64,000 nucleotides of DNA from Rhodospirillum sp. (GCA_013822765.1 PNKY01000002.1:682001-746000), one strand, 5' to 3'; counted from the first letter of the stretch, positions 26,426 to 37,743 are shown. Translations and numbers: made by a program. Notes: a model not told the origin generated them from the sequence alone.

Positions 26426-27441
26426 GCCCCCAAGGCAACATCACGGCCGAAGGCGTCATCGCAATCGATCGCGAGATGTCGCGTCAGCATGACGACGCTC
26501 TGGCGTCATACGCAGCTGCAACGGAGCTGGCCGCGCGCATGGCCGACGCGCTGCGCTCGCGCAAGCGCGCATTCCTCTTGGGCATGGGCGGCTCACACGC
26601 GGTCAACCGGATGGCGGAAGTGGAGTATCGCGCACTCGGCATCCAGGCCATCGCGGTCTCGCTGTCGGAGCAGCTTTATTCCCCGCTCGACCTCAACGAT
26701 TCCGTCGTGATCGTGACGTCGCAATCGGGCGAGTCCGCCGAAGTCCATCGCATCCTCGCCTCTCTCTCGGGCGATCCCGCCGCTTATGGAATGACCCTGG
26801 AGCCGAGCTCGACCCTGGGGCGAATGCTGCCCTCGCTGATCGGCGCCGGCGGTACCGAGCATGCCTTTGCCGCCACCCGCAGCCTCATGATCACGCTGGC
26901 GCTGCATCTCGGCGTGCTGGCCGCGCTTGGGCGCGATGCGAGCCCGGCGCTGGAGATACTGCGCACGCGCGCCCGGCTCGACGTGACTGAGGCGGTGAAG
27001 CTGCTGAAGCCGTGCCGCGCCATCGTCTATTCCGGGCGCGGCCTGCGCGGCTTGGCGGAAGCAGCGGCGCTCAGCACCATGGAGTTGGCGCGCATGCCGG
27101 CCTATGCGCTGGAGGGCGGCCAGTTCCGCCACGGCCCGCTGGAGATTCTCAGGCCCGACCTGGGAGCCGTGCATTTCTGTGCCGACGAGCCGGCGGCGTC
27201 GCTGGTCGGCGGGCTGGCACGCGATACGGTCGCAGGCGGATCGCCGACCCTGGTGTTCGACACTTCAGGCTCGGACGAGGTCCGCGGCGACCTGATCCTG
27301 CGCTTCCCCAAGGCCAGCGGCATCGCCGCCATCCTGTCGATGCTGCCGACGGCGCAGCGCCTCGCCATCGGCATCGCCGGGCAGCGCGTCTCCGACGTCG
27401 GCGTTCCGCTGCGCACCGCCAAGATCACGCGGACGGAGTAG
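26422..27441 (+). CDS. SIS-domain sugar-phosphate enzyme (isomerase/deglycase type)
   Basis: A 339-residue protein with two SIS domains, as in the C-terminal half of GlmS. The first has FLLGMGGSHAVNRMAEVEYRALG and VIVTSQSGESAEVHRIL (sugar-phosphate loop). The second has VYSGRGLRGLAEAAALSTMELARMPAYALEGGQFRHGPLEIL. There is no glutaminase domain. Relatives include FrlB (fructoselysine-6-phosphate deglycase) and AgaS. Placement between a sugar importer and a PfkB kinase suggests it cleaves or isomerises an imported, phosphorylated aminosugar or Amadori compound. Substrate unproven. Confidence 0.8.
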   Translation: MSPQGNITAEGVIAIDREMSRQHDDALASYAAATELAARMADALRSRKRAFLLGMGGSHAVNRMAEVEYRALGIQAIAVSLSEQLYSPLDLNDSVVIVTSQSGESAEVHRILASLSGDPAAYGMTLEPSSTLGRMLPSLIGAGGTEHAFAATRSLMITLALHLGVLAALGRDASPALEILRTRARLDVTEAVKLLKPCRAIVYSGRGLRGLAEAAALSTMELARMPAYALEGGQFRHGPLEILRPDLGAVHFCADEPAASLVGGLARDTVAGGSPTLVFDTSGSDEVRGDLILRFPKASGIAAILSMLPTAQRLAIGIAGQRVSDVGVPLRTAKITRTE

Positions 27442-27443
27442 GG

Positions 27444-28379
27444 ATGTCGCGTCCGCTCGCCATCATCGGCAACGTCAATGTGGACATCATCGTCGGCGAT
27501 TACCCGCCGACCTTGCATCCCGGGACCGAATCCATGGTGGCCCATGGTGATGTGCGGCCCGCGGGCTGCGTCGGCAACACCGCGCTGGCTTGGACGGCGC
27601 TCGGCACGCCGTTCCAGGTCGCGGCCAACACCGGCAACGACATGTTCGGCGACTGGCTGCGGTCGATCTTCCGCACGCACAGCGGCGCTTGGCCACGCGA
27701 ATCCTGCGCTACTACCTTCTCCGTCGGAATCGCGCATCCGGATTCGGAGCGCACGTTCCTGACCACCCACGGCCATATCGAGAAGCTGAGCCTGGACGAG
27801 GTGAGGCGGGCCCTGGATTTCGAGGCGCTGAGCGGTGGCATCGCACTGCTGGTCGGCGGGTTCCTGATGGATCGTCTGAGTGCGGACTATCCAGGTCTGT
27901 TCGATCTGCTGGAGCAGCATCGGATCGAGGTAGCGCTCGATACGGGATGGCCGATCACCGGCTGGACTCCGGCGATCCGCGCGCAATGTCTCGGCTGGGT
28001 CGCGCACACCCATCATCTGCTGATGAACGAGGTTGAGCTGCTGTCGCTGTTCGAGGTGCCGGAGGTCGAGGACGCGATGATGGCTGCCGTCCGCATGATG
28101 CCCAAGGGCGCCCATGTCATCGCCAAGCGCGGGCCGCTCGGCGCGTCCGGATTGCGGGGCGGCAGCATGATCCATGTGCCGGCACCGGTGGTGAAGGCGG
28201 TCGACACCATCGGCGCGGGCGACGTGTTCAATGCCGGCTACCTGGCCGCGATCGCCAGGGGCGAAAGCTTCGACGCCGCGATCGCCGCCGGCGTGGCGAC
28301 CGCGTCGCGCGCGATCTCGACCCATCCGCGCGAGTATGTCGCGCCGCCGGTGCAGAAGCAGAGCCTACGGGGAAGATAG
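27444..28379 (+). CDS. PfkB-family carbohydrate kinase
   Basis: A 311-residue ribokinase-type sugar kinase starting two bases after the SIS gene. It opens LAIIGNVNVDIIVGDYPP, contains the GCVGNTALAWTALG substrate region and ends with the family signature DTIGAGDVFNAGYLAA near residue 255, whose Asp is the catalytic base. It presumably phosphorylates the imported sugar or the sugar-amine adduct before the SIS enzyme acts. FrlD, fructoselysine 6-kinase, is of this family. The order here (transporter, SIS, kinase, ATPase) supports one catabolic unit. Confidence 0.85.
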   Translation: MSRPLAIIGNVNVDIIVGDYPPTLHPGTESMVAHGDVRPAGCVGNTALAWTALGTPFQVAANTGNDMFGDWLRSIFRTHSGAWPRESCATTFSVGIAHPDSERTFLTTHGHIEKLSLDEVRRALDFEALSGGIALLVGGFLMDRLSADYPGLFDLLEQHRIEVALDTGWPITGWTPAIRAQCLGWVAHTHHLLMNEVELLSLFEVPEVEDAMMAAVRMMPKGAHVIAKRGPLGASGLRGGSMIHVPAPVVKAVDTIGAGDVFNAGYLAAIARGESFDAAIAAGVATASRAISTHPREYVAPPVQKQSLRGR

Positions 28380-28380
28380 C

Positions 28381-29463
<1,083 letters not shown>

Positions 29464-29630
29464 GGCCGAGGCCCCGGAACCCCACGAAAAAACTGTGTTT
29501 TCCGTCACGGACCGGCATGATTATTTGCGGCTGCTGGCTGGTTGCGGTAATGGTTCGCATTGGCCAGATGATTGTTGAGGGGGAGGGCGCCTAGCCCCGG
29601 GGATCCATTTGCCCGCATTTCGGGATCGCG

Positions 29631-29651
29631 CTGGAACCTGGAAGATTCCAG
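29631..29651. repeat. Inverted repeat upstream of zwf
   Basis: CTGGAA (29631-29636) and TTCCAG (29646-29651) are perfect six-base arms separated by nine bases, 55 bases before the zwf start. This could be an operator for the Entner-Doudoroff operon or chance. I see no clear promoter boxes in the 242-base gap 29464-29705. Confidence 0.3.
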
Positions 29652-29705
29652 CGGTCGATGCGGGAGCGATGTACCGGATGTAATGGAAGCGCCGCGGACT
29701 GACAC

Positions 29706-31211
29706 ATGGAAATGCCGACGCCGAGTACCCAGCGTAATCCCCTGATTTCCGAACCGTTCGACATGGTCGTGTTCGGCGGCCGCGGCGACCTGGCGAAGCG
29801 CAAGCTGCTCCCCGCGCTCTACGAACTGGACCGCGACAATCGCCTGCCGCCCGATGGCCAGATCATCGCCGTCTCGCGCGGCGAAATGGGTCCCGACGAT
29901 TTCATCAAGCTGGTCGAGGAGTCCTGCATTGAATTCTCGACCAAGGGCAAGCCGCTCAGTCCGGACGTCTGGGACCGTTTCTCCAAACGCCTATCGTACG
30001 TTGGGATGGATGCGACCAAGCCCGATGCCTTCGGGCCGCTGAAATCCGCGCTCAAGGACCGGCAGTCGGTAGTGCGGGTGTTCTACCTGGCGACGGCGCC
30101 GGATCTGTTCGGTCCGACCGCGGCCAACCTCGGACGCAATGAGCTGGTGACGCCGGTGTCGCGGCTGGTGCTGGAAAAGCCACTGGGCAAGAACCTCGCC
30201 TCGTCGCGCGCGATCAACGAGGCGGTGGGCGAGGTGTTCGCCGAGCGGCAAATCTATCGCATCGACCACTATCTCGGCAAAGAGACGGTGCAGAACCTGA
30301 TGGTGCTGCGCTTCGCCAACTCGTTGTTCGAGCCGCTGTGGAACCGCACCCATATCGACCATGTTCAAATCACGGTGGCGGAAACGGTCGGGGTTGGTGG
30401 CCGGTGGAGCTATTACGACGCCTCGGGCGCGCTGCGCGACATGGTGCAGAACCACCTGCTGCAGGTGCTGTGCCTGACCGCGATGGAGCCGCCGATCACG
30501 CTCGACGCGGATTCGGTGCGCGATGAGAAAGTAAAGGTGCTGAAGTCCCTCAATACGCTGTCCGGCCAGGAGGCGGCCAACGCCACGGTGCGCGGGCAGT
30601 ATCGCGCCGGCGCGATCGAGGGTCAGCCGGTGCCAGGCTATCTCGACGAGACCGACGCCAAGGATTCGAGCAACCGCGAGACCTATGTCGCGATCCGCGC
30701 CGAGATCGACAACTGGCGCTGGGCCGGCGTGCCGTTCTATCTGCGCACCGGCAAGCGATTGCCGCAGCGCTGCTCCGAGATCGTGGTGCAGTTCAAGACG
30801 CCGCCGCATTTCATCTATCCGACCTATGGCGCTATGCCGCCGTCCAACCGCCTGATCATGCGCCTGCAGCCGAACGAGGGCGTGCGGTTCCAGATGCTGA
30901 ACAAGCGGCCGGGCCCAGGCGAATTGCGCCTGGAGCAGACCGCGCTCAACCTCAGCTACGCCGATACTTTTGGCAGCATCATCCCGGACGCGTACGAGCG
31001 CCTACTCCTGGATGTGATTCGTGGCCGGCCGACCTTGTTCATGAGGGTGGACGAGGTCGAGGCGGCCTGGCGCTGGACTGATTCCATCCTGGATTCCTGG
31101 CAACAACTGAATGTGCCGGCGAGGCCATATACAGCCGGCTCTTGGGGGCCAAGCGCCGCCATCGCGCTCATCGAGCGCGATGGTAGGACTTGGCATGAGG
31201 ACGATGCTTGA
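29706..31211 (+). CDS. zwf: Glucose-6-phosphate 1-dehydrogenase
   Basis: A 501-residue enzyme of usual length. It oxidises glucose 6-phosphate to 6-phosphogluconolactone with NAD(P)+. The coenzyme loop reads VVFGGRGDLAKRKLLPALYEL near residues 20-40 (GGRGD where GATGD is common). The substrate-binding and catalytic motif RIDHYLGKETVQNLMVLRFAN is intact near residue 185, and RTGKRLPQRCSEIVVQF near 350. It is the first gene of a six-gene operon for the Entner-Doudoroff route. The start ATG at 29706 has only a weak binding site. Confidence 0.95.
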   Translation: MEMPTPSTQRNPLISEPFDMVVFGGRGDLAKRKLLPALYELDRDNRLPPDGQIIAVSRGEMGPDDFIKLVEESCIEFSTKGKPLSPDVWDRFSKRLSYVGMDATKPDAFGPLKSALKDRQSVVRVFYLATAPDLFGPTAANLGRNELVTPVSRLVLEKPLGKNLASSRAINEAVGEVFAERQIYRIDHYLGKETVQNLMVLRFANSLFEPLWNRTHIDHVQITVAETVGVGGRWSYYDASGALRDMVQNHLLQVLCLTAMEPPITLDADSVRDEKVKVLKSLNTLSGQEAANATVRGQYRAGAIEGQPVPGYLDETDAKDSSNRETYVAIRAEIDNWRWAGVPFYLRTGKRLPQRCSEIVVQFKTPPHFIYPTYGAMPPSNRLIMRLQPNEGVRFQMLNKRPGPGELRLEQTALNLSYADTFGSIIPDAYERLLLDVIRGRPTLFMRVDEVEAAWRWTDSILDSWQQLNVPARPYTAGSWGPSAAIALIERDGRTWHEDDA

Positions 31212-31920
31212 GAAACCACCGCTTGGTACCAAGGTCCGCTGGACCGATTACGCTGACCGCCAAAGCTGGGCCAACAAGGCCGCGGACAAGATCGCGGAAT
31301 TGCTGGACAGCAGCATCGCTTCGCGCGGCGCTGCCAGCCTGATGGTCGCGGGCGGCACGACGCCGCAGCCGATCTTCAATCGCCTGTCGCATCTGCACCT
31401 GGACTGGCCGAAAGTGCATGTCGGCCTGACCGACGAGCGCTGGGTGCGCCCGAACCATCCCCAGAGCAACGAGCATCTGGTACGCCATTCGCTGCTGCGC
31501 CACCAGGCGAGGTCGGCGCGCTTTCATCCCCTCTACCGCGACACGCCGCGGCCGAGCGGGGCGATTGCGGACGCGGAGCGTACGATCAACGCCATACCGC
31601 GCCCCTTCGACGCGGTCTTGCTGGGCATGGGAACCGACGGCCATTTTGCCTCGTTGTTTCCAGGTCTGCCGGAGACCAAGGCCGGGCTCGATCTCCATAA
31701 CCCGGCTTTGTGCGTGGCGGTGGATAAGCAGCAGAACGGGTTCGCGCGCCTGTCGCTGACGATCTCGGCGCTGCTCCATGCGCGGCTGATCCTGGTGGCG
31801 ATCTCGGGCCGGCCGAAACGCACCGTCGCGCTGCAGGCGCTGGCCGGCGGCAGCGACACGCCGATTGCAACGTTGCTGTCCCACCGCAAGGACGACCTGG
31901 AGTTCCTTTGGACCGAGTGA
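31195..31920 (+). CDS. pgl: 6-phosphogluconolactonase
   Basis: A 241-residue enzyme of the glucosamine-6-phosphate isomerase/lactonase fold. ATG 31195 lies inside the end of zwf and has TAGGA six bases upstream; a second ATG at 31204 is possible. Motifs: [17 protein letters not shown] near residue 50, [24 protein letters not shown] near 75, and [18 protein letters not shown] near 145 with the catalytic His. It hydrolyses the lactone made by Zwf. The reading frame overlap with zwf implies coupled translation. Confidence 0.92.
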   Translation: MRTMLEKPPLGTKVRWTDYADRQSWANKAADKIAELLDSSIASRGAASLMVAGGTTPQPIFNRLSHLHLDWPKVHVGLTDERWVRPNHPQSNEHLVRHSLLRHQARSARFHPLYRDTPRPSGAIADAERTINAIPRPFDAVLLGMGTDGHFASLFPGLPETKAGLDLHNPALCVAVDKQQNGFARLSLTISALLHARLILVAISGRPKRTVALQALAGGSDTPIATLLSHRKDDLEFLWTE

Positions 31921-31927
31921 GTGCCCC

Positions 31928-33754
31928 ATGACCCAGTTGAATCCCGCCATCCAAGAGGTCACGGAACGGATCAAGGCCAAGAGTACGGACAGCAGACGGG
32001 ATTACCTGGAGCGCATGCAGGCGGCGCGCATGCAGAAGCCGCAGCGCACGCATCTGTCCTGCGGCAACCTGGCGCACGGCTTTGCAGCGTGCGATTCCCA
32101 ACACAAGCAGGCGCTGGCGGCCGATACCGCGCCCAATATCGGGATCATCTCGGCGTATAACGACATGCTGTCGGCGCATCAGCCGTACGGCGACTATCCG
32201 CCGCTGATCAAGCAGGCGGCGGACGAAGTCGGCGCCGTGGCCCAGTTCGCCGGCGGCACACCCGCCATGTGCGACGGTGTCACCCAGGGCCAGCCGGGCA
32301 TGGAGCTGTCGCTGTTCAGCCGGGATGTCATCGCGCTGTCGACCGCGGTCGCCCTCACCCATGGCATGTTCGACGCGGCGCTTACGCTCGGCATTTGCGA
32401 CAAGATCGTGCCAGGCCTGTTCATGGGCGCGCTCGCCTTCGGCCATCTGCCGGTGATCTTCGTGCCGGGCGGGCCGATGCCGAGCGGCCTGCCGAATCCC
32501 GAGAAATCGCGCATCCGACAGCTCTATGCCGAAGGCAAGGTCGGGCGTCCCGAGCTGCTGCGCGCGGAATCGGAATCCTATCATGCGCCGGGCACCTGCA
32601 CGTTCTACGGCACCGCCAACTCGAACCAGATGATGATGGAGGCGATGGGCCTGCATCTGCCGGGCGCCGCCTTCGTCAATCCGGGCACGCCGCTGCGCGC
32701 GGCGCTGACCCGTGCGGCAACCCACCGCGCGGCGCAGATCACGGCGCAAGGCAACGACTACCGGCCGATGGGCGAGATCATCGACGAGCGCGCCGTCGTC
32801 AATGCGATCGCGACCCTGGTCGCGACAGGAGGGTCGACCAACCACACCATCCACCTGGTGGCGATGGCGGCGATCGCCGGCATCCACATCGACTGGACCG
32901 ACATCTCCGACATCTCGCGCGCGACGCCGCTGCTGGCGCGGGTCTATCCCAACGGCCAGGCGGACGTGAACCACTTCCAGGCCGCGGGCGGCACCGGCTT
33001 CGTGATCGATCAGCTGCTCGCGACCGGCCGGATGCATGGCGACGTCGAGACCGTGGTCGGCAAGGGGCTTGCCGCCTATGCGCGCGAACCGTGGATGAAC
33101 AACGGCAGGCTGGATTGGCGCGACGCGCCGAGGGAGAGCGGCGACCGCAGCGTCCTGCGCCCGGCCAATGACCCGTTCGATTCCGAAGGCGGCATCCGGC
33201 TGCTGACCGGCAATCTCGGCCGCTCGATCATCAAGGTGTCGGCGGTGAAGCCGCAGCATCGCGTGGTGCGCGCACCGGCCGCGATCTTCGACGACCAGGA
33301 CAAGGTGCTGGTGGCCTTCAAGGAAGGCAAGCTGCACCGCGACGCCATCGTGGTTGTGCGCGGGCAGGGACCGCGCGCCAATGGCATGCCCGAACTGCAC
33401 AAGCTGACGCCGGCGCTCGGCGTGCTCCAGGACCTCGGCTACAAGGTCGCGCTGGTGACCGATGGCCGCATGTCCGGCGCATCGGGCAAAGTGCCCGCCG
33501 CCATCCACGTATCGCCGGAAGCGGCGGGCGAAGGTCCCATTGGCAAGCTGCACGAGGGCGATATGGTCTCGCTCGATTCCGAGCACATGACCCTGACCGC
33601 CGAAGTGCCGGACGCCGAGTGGAACGCCCGCGCACAATGGCGTCCCGATCCGCGCAAGTCGGCGTTCGGCTTCGGCCGCGAGTTGTTCGGCTCCATGCGG
33701 GCGCAGGCAACGCAGCCGGAGCAAGGCGCCATCACGCTACTCGGAGCGGCGTGA
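31928..33754 (+). CDS. edd: Phosphogluconate dehydratase
   Basis: A 608-residue member of the IlvD/Edd family, starting seven bases after pgl. It dehydrates 6-phosphogluconate to KDPG, using a 4Fe-4S cluster. Key features are [15 protein letters not shown] and [25 protein letters not shown] with cluster cysteines, [30 protein letters not shown], and [19 protein letters not shown]. The C-terminal [23 protein letters not shown] region is intact. Full length and without lesions. Confidence 0.95.
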   Translation: MTQLNPAIQEVTERIKAKSTDSRRDYLERMQAARMQKPQRTHLSCGNLAHGFAACDSQHKQALAADTAPNIGIISAYNDMLSAHQPYGDYPPLIKQAADEVGAVAQFAGGTPAMCDGVTQGQPGMELSLFSRDVIALSTAVALTHGMFDAALTLGICDKIVPGLFMGALAFGHLPVIFVPGGPMPSGLPNPEKSRIRQLYAEGKVGRPELLRAESESYHAPGTCTFYGTANSNQMMMEAMGLHLPGAAFVNPGTPLRAALTRAATHRAAQITAQGNDYRPMGEIIDERAVVNAIATLVATGGSTNHTIHLVAMAAIAGIHIDWTDISDISRATPLLARVYPNGQADVNHFQAAGGTGFVIDQLLATGRMHGDVETVVGKGLAAYAREPWMNNGRLDWRDAPRESGDRSVLRPANDPFDSEGGIRLLTGNLGRSIIKVSAVKPQHRVVRAPAAIFDDQDKVLVAFKEGKLHRDAIVVVRGQGPRANGMPELHKLTPALGVLQDLGYKVALVTDGRMSGASGKVPAAIHVSPEAAGEGPIGKLHEGDMVSLDSEHMTLTAEVPDAEWNARAQWRPDPRKSAFGFGRELFGSMRAQATQPEQGAITLLGAA

Positions 33755-33757
33755 CGC

Positions 33758-34720
33758 ATGCCGCAGAACACCGATCTGCTGGTCGCCGACATCGGCGGCA
33801 CCAATGCCCGCTTCGCCATCAGCGACGGGGAGGGCGCGCTGCTCGAGTTGCGCGTGCTGCACGCCGCCAACTTCCCGAAGATCGATGAAGCGATCGCCGC
33901 CTACTTCGCGGAGCTGAAGCGGCCACGCCCGAAGCAGGCCTGCTTCGCCGTCGCCTGTCCGGCCAAGGGCGCGGAGATCAAGCTCACCAATTCCTCCTGG
34001 CGCTTCGTGAAGGAGGAGCTGCGGCAGAATTTCCAGTTCGAGCGCTTCGTCGTCATCAACGATTTCGAGGCGCTGGCGGCCTCGGTGCCGGTCCTGAAAG
34101 GCGCCCAGCTGGCGGAACTGCGGCCCGGTGTTGCCGATCCCACCTCCGTCAGCCTGGTGATCGGTCCGGGTACTGGCCTCGGCGTCGGCGCATTCGTGCC
34201 GGCAGGCAAGAGCGCGTGGGCCGTGATCTCCGGCGAAGGCGGCCATGTCGGTTTCGCACCCAACACGGAGCAGGAGATCCGGCTGTGGCAGCGCATGCGC
34301 GAGAAATACGGCCGCGTGTCGGCCGAGCGCGTGCTCAACGGCGCGGGGCTGGTGAATGTCTACCGCTTCATGACCGATGAAGCGGGCCAGCAAATCGGCG
34401 AGATCGACGCGCCGGAAATCTCCCGCCGCGCCCTGGCCGGCGAGGAGGTCGCGGTCAACACGGTGCTGATGTTCTTCGACATGCTGGGCAGCGTGACCGG
34501 CGACCTGGCGCTGGCCTTCGGATCGCGCGGCGGCGTCTATATCGGCGGCGGCATCACGCCCAAGCTGCTGGATTTCGCCCGGCGCAGCAAATTCGTCGAC
34601 CGCTTCCTCGACAAGGGCCGGGTGGCCGCCATCCTGCACAGCATGCCGATCTGCGTCATCCTGGAGGAGCGCGCCGCGCTTTATGGCGTGCGCCGTCAAT
34701 TCGATCGCGAGGTGTCATGA
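33758..34720 (+). CDS. glk: Glucokinase
   Basis: A 320-residue bacterial-type glucokinase beginning three bases after edd. The phosphate-1 motif [13 protein letters not shown] is at residues 9-21, and [13 protein letters not shown] carries the catalytic Asp near residue 100. [15 protein letters not shown] and [12 protein letters not shown] give the glucose- and ATP-binding loops, and [16 protein letters not shown] lies near 260. It supplies glucose 6-phosphate for Zwf. Its stop overlaps the eda start (ATGA). Confidence 0.93.
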   Translation: MPQNTDLLVADIGGTNARFAISDGEGALLELRVLHAANFPKIDEAIAAYFAELKRPRPKQACFAVACPAKGAEIKLTNSSWRFVKEELRQNFQFERFVVINDFEALAASVPVLKGAQLAELRPGVADPTSVSLVIGPGTGLGVGAFVPAGKSAWAVISGEGGHVGFAPNTEQEIRLWQRMREKYGRVSAERVLNGAGLVNVYRFMTDEAGQQIGEIDAPEISRRALAGEEVAVNTVLMFFDMLGSVTGDLALAFGSRGGVYIGGGITPKLLDFARRSKFVDRFLDKGRVAAILHSMPICVILEERAALYGVRRQFDREVS

Positions 34721-35367
34721 GCGGACCATCTTCTGTCTTTGCCCTGCTGGACGGCGTCCGTGCGCTGCCGGTGGTGGCGATCGACAATGTCGAGGACGCC
34801 GTGCCGCTGGCCGATGCGCTGGCGGAAGGCGGCCTGCCGGCGATCGAGGTGACCCTGCGCACGGCGGCGGCGTTCGACGCCATCGCCAAGCTGCAGAAGG
34901 AACGGCCGAAGCTGTTGATCGGCGCCGGCACCGTCGTCACCGGCGCGCAGATGAAGACCTGCGCCGCGCTCGGCGTGCGGTTCGCGATCAGCCCGGGGCT
35001 GACGCCCGCGCTGCTCGAGGTCGCGCACGAGCTGAAGATGCCGTACCTGCCCGGCACCGCGACGGCTTCGGATGTCATGGCCGGCATCCAGCATGGCTGG
35101 AGCGAGTTCAAGTTCTTCCCCGCGGAAGCAGCGGGCGGCGTGGCGATGCTGAAATCCTGGGCCGGGCCGTTCCCAGACCTGCGCTTCTGCCCGACCGGGG
35201 GGATCAACGCCCAGAACGCCGATGCGTACTTGGCGCTGCCCAACGTGGTGATGGTGGGCAGCTCCTCGATGATGCCGGCGTCCTCGCTCAAGGCCAAGGA
35301 CTGGGCCGACATCGCGCGCCGCTCGCGCGCCTTCACTGACGCGCTCGACAACATCACGGCGTGCTAA
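34717..35367 (+). CDS. eda: KDPG (2-dehydro-3-deoxyphosphogluconate) aldolase
   Basis: A 216-residue class I aldolase. Motifs: LPAIEVTLRTAAAFDAI near residue 38 with the catalytic Glu, LLIGAGTVVTGAQM, FAISPGLTPALLE, and SEFKFFPAEAAGG near 130 whose Lys forms the Schiff base. GGINAQNADAYL and VGSSSMMPA close the barrel. It splits KDPG into pyruvate and glyceraldehyde 3-phosphate, completing the pathway. The gene overlaps glk by four bases and the next gene by seven. Confidence 0.94.
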   Translation: MSGPSSVFALLDGVRALPVVAIDNVEDAVPLADALAEGGLPAIEVTLRTAAAFDAIAKLQKERPKLLIGAGTVVTGAQMKTCAALGVRFAISPGLTPALLEVAHELKMPYLPGTATASDVMAGIQHGWSEFKFFPAEAAGGVAMLKSWAGPFPDLRFCPTGGINAQNADAYLALPNVVMVGSSSMMPASSLKAKDWADIARRSRAFTDALDNITAC

Positions 35368-35918
35368 AGCCAAGGAAACGCGATTTCCCTGTCAGCGAGG
35401 TCCGGCGCTATTTGGAGCCCGGGCCGATCGTGCTGGTGAGCTCGCGCTGGCGTGGTGAGACCAACATCATGACCATGGGCTGGCATACGGTCATGGAGTT
35501 CACGCCATCTCTGGTCGGCTGCATGATCACGGGGAGCAATCACAGCTTCGAGCTGATCCGCCGGAGCCGCGAGTGCGTTATCAACCTGCCGACGACCGCG
35601 CTGACCGACACGGTCGTCGCCATCGGAAACAGCACCGGCGCGGAGATCGACAAGTTCAGCGCGTTCGGCCTGACGGCCGGCGAGGCGCGGGAGGTGACGG
35701 CGCCGCTGATCCGGGAGTGTCATGCCAACTTCGAATGCCGCCTGCATGACGACGCCCTGGTCCGCAAATACAACTTCTTCATTTTCGAAGTGGTGCGGGC
35801 GCATGTCGCCGTTTCGCCCAAGCATCCGAAGACCCTGCACTACACCGGCGATGGCGTATTCATTGTCGCGGGCAGGATCATCAGCCGCCGTGCGCAGTTC
35901 CGGCCCGGCATGCTGTAG
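35361..35918 (+). CDS. Flavin reductase-like (FMN-binding split-barrel) protein
   Basis: A 185-residue protein using a GTG start at 35361 inside the end of eda. It has the flavin-reductase-like domain: VLVSSRWRGETNIMTMGWHTVMEFTPSLVGCMI, CVINLPTTALTDTVVAIGNSTGAEIDKFSAFGL, and ECHANFECRLHDDALVRKYNFFIFEVVRAHV. Such proteins bind FMN and reduce it with NAD(P)H or act as stand-alone oxidoreductases. It is unusual as the sixth gene of an Entner-Doudoroff operon; a link to NAD(P)H balance is conceivable but only inferred. Confidence 0.8.
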   Translation: MLKPRKRDFPVSEVRRYLEPGPIVLVSSRWRGETNIMTMGWHTVMEFTPSLVGCMITGSNHSFELIRRSRECVINLPTTALTDTVVAIGNSTGAEIDKFSAFGLTAGEAREVTAPLIRECHANFECRLHDDALVRKYNFFIFEVVRAHVAVSPKHPKTLHYTGDGVFIVAGRIISRRAQFRPGML

Positions 35919-35932
35919 CCCCAAATAAAAGT

Positions 35933-35961
35933 GCGCCCGGAGGGGATGATTCTCCGGGCGC
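35933..35961. terminator. Perfect GC-rich hairpin after the Entner-Doudoroff operon
   Basis: GCGCCCGGAG (35933-35942) and CTCCGGGCGC (35952-35961) form a 10-bp perfect stem with a nine-base loop, 14 bases after the last stop. On the plus strand no T-run follows; on the minus strand ACTTTTATTT follows. It may stabilise the operon's 3' end or act as a weak terminator. Confidence 0.5.
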
Positions 35962-36196
35962 CGGTTCAGATCGGCACCCTTGGGGACGGATGGGTGTGGG
36001 CGCCGCCTGATGGAAGGGAGTAAAGACCCAACGGCCGATTCCGGTCTGTGATGCCCATCACACCACTCCCGGTAAGCAATTCTGCGATCACAAATCCATA
36101 CCGGCCCCCGGGTTGAAGCCGGACCGGCGCGGCCGATACACTCCGGCCCATCAATCGGGCCGCATTGCCGTCCGCTTCACCCCAGGGAGATTGCTC

Positions 36197-37696
36197 ATGT
36201 CCGCCGCGCTCAGCCGCGAAAACTGGAACGACCGGGCTCGCAGCCTCAGCTACCGCAACCAGTGCTTTATTGGAAATCGTTTTGTTTCAGCGGCTTCCGG
36301 CAGGACTTTCACCTCCACCAACCCGGCCACCGGCAAGCCGCTGACCCAGGTCTCGGCAGGCGACAAGGAGGACGTCGACCGCGCCGTGAAGGCCGCCCGC
36401 GCCGCCTTCGACAAGGGCGTCTGGTCGCGGATCGCCGGCGCCGAGCGCAAGAAGGTGTTGCTGCGGTTCGCCGACCTGATGGAAAAGCACGCCACCGAGC
36501 TGGCGCTGCTCGAGACCCTGGATATTGGCAAGCCGATCGGCGACAGCTCCAGCGTCGACGTTCCGCTCTCGATCCAGTGCATCCGCTGGTATGCCGAGGC
36601 GATCGACAAGATCTATGACGAGATCGCACCGACCGAGCCGAACGCCATTTCCCTGATCCGGCGCGAGCCGCTGGGCGTCGTGGGCGCCGTCATCCCGTGG
36701 AACTTCCCGCTGCTGATGGGCAGCTGGAAGATCGGCCCGGCGCTCGCCACCGGCAACTCGATGGTGGTCAAGCCGGCCGAGCAGTCGCCGCTGTCCATGC
36801 TGCGCCTTGCCGAGTTGGCGGCGGAGGCCGGCGTCCCCGAAGGCGTGTTCAATGTCGTCCCGGGTTATGGCGAGACGGCAGGGCAGGCGCTCGGCCGCCA
36901 CATGGATGTCGACGCTATCACCTTCACCGGCTCAACCGAGGTCGGGAAGTTCTTTTTGAGATATTCCGGCGAGAGCAACATGAAGCAGGTCTCGCTGGAG
37001 TGCGGCGGCAAGACGCCGAACATCATCATGGCGGACGCCCCCAACCTCGACGCCGCGGCGGAGGCGGCCGCCTGGGGCATCTTCTTCAACCAGGGTGAGG
37101 TGTGCAACGCCGGCTCGCGGCTCATCGTCGAAGAGTCGGTGAAGGACGCCGTGCTGGAGAAGATCCGGAAAGTGGCGCAGATCCTGCAGCCAGGCGATCC
37201 ACTCGACCCCAAGACCAAGATGGGCGCGATGGTGGACGAGACGCAGATGAACCGCGTGCTGGGGTACATCGAGGCCGGCAGCAAAGAGGGCGCCAAGCTC
37301 GCCTTCGGCGGCAAGCGCGTGCGCAGCGAGACGGGCGGCTACTACATCGAGCCGACCGTGTTCGACGGCGTGAAGAACAGCATGAAGATCGCACAGGAAG
37401 AGATCTTCGGCCCCGTGCTCTCCACCATCACCTTCAAGGACCCGGCGGATGCGGTGAAGATCGGCAACGACACGGTCTACGGCCTCGCCGCCGCGGTGTG
37501 GACCAGCGACATCAACAAGGCGTTCAAGACCTCGGCTGCCCTGCGCGCCGGCGTGGTATGGGTCAATTGCTTTGACAACGGCCACATCTCCTCGCCGTTC
37601 GGCGGCTTCAAGCAGTCCGGCTTTGGCCGCGACAAGTCGCTGCACGCGATGGACAAGTACACGCAGCTGAAGGCGACCTGGATCAACATCAGCTGA
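36197..37696 (+). CDS. Aldehyde dehydrogenase, KauB/PuuC type
   Basis: A 499-residue NAD(P)-dependent aldehyde dehydrogenase; AGGGAGA lies six bases before the ATG. It reads like KauB/PuuC (4-guanidinobutyraldehyde, gamma-glutamyl-GABA-aldehyde) across its length: WNDRARSLSYRNQCFIGNRFV, LLETLDIGKPIGDSSSVDVP, IPWNFPLLMGSWKIGPALATGN and GESNMKQVSLECGGKTPNII (catalytic Glu near 269). The nucleophile is Cys303 in FNQGEVCNAGSRL, and the end is GGFKQSGFGRDKSLHAMDKYTQLKATW. It could serve the AruH/guanidinobutyrase route or putrescine breakdown, whose other genes are elsewhere in this window. It is monocistronic with its own terminator. Confidence 0.85.
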   Translation: MSAALSRENWNDRARSLSYRNQCFIGNRFVSAASGRTFTSTNPATGKPLTQVSAGDKEDVDRAVKAARAAFDKGVWSRIAGAERKKVLLRFADLMEKHATELALLETLDIGKPIGDSSSVDVPLSIQCIRWYAEAIDKIYDEIAPTEPNAISLIRREPLGVVGAVIPWNFPLLMGSWKIGPALATGNSMVVKPAEQSPLSMLRLAELAAEAGVPEGVFNVVPGYGETAGQALGRHMDVDAITFTGSTEVGKFFLRYSGESNMKQVSLECGGKTPNIIMADAPNLDAAAEAAAWGIFFNQGEVCNAGSRLIVEESVKDAVLEKIRKVAQILQPGDPLDPKTKMGAMVDETQMNRVLGYIEAGSKEGAKLAFGGKRVRSETGGYYIEPTVFDGVKNSMKIAQEEIFGPVLSTITFKDPADAVKIGNDTVYGLAAAVWTSDINKAFKTSAALRAGVVWVNCFDNGHISSPFGGFKQSGFGRDKSLHAMDKYTQLKATWINIS

Positions 37697-37719
37697 TGCC
37701 TCGATTGATCAAGGTGGAG

Positions 37720-37743
37720 AGGGCGCCCGACGGCGCCCTTTCT
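37720..37743 (+). terminator. Intrinsic terminator after the aldehyde dehydrogenase gene
   Basis: AGGGCGCC (37720-37727), loop CGAC, GGCGCCCT (37732-37739) then TTTCT. The last bases overlap the stop of the convergent oxidase gene, so it may act in both directions. Confidence 0.8.
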
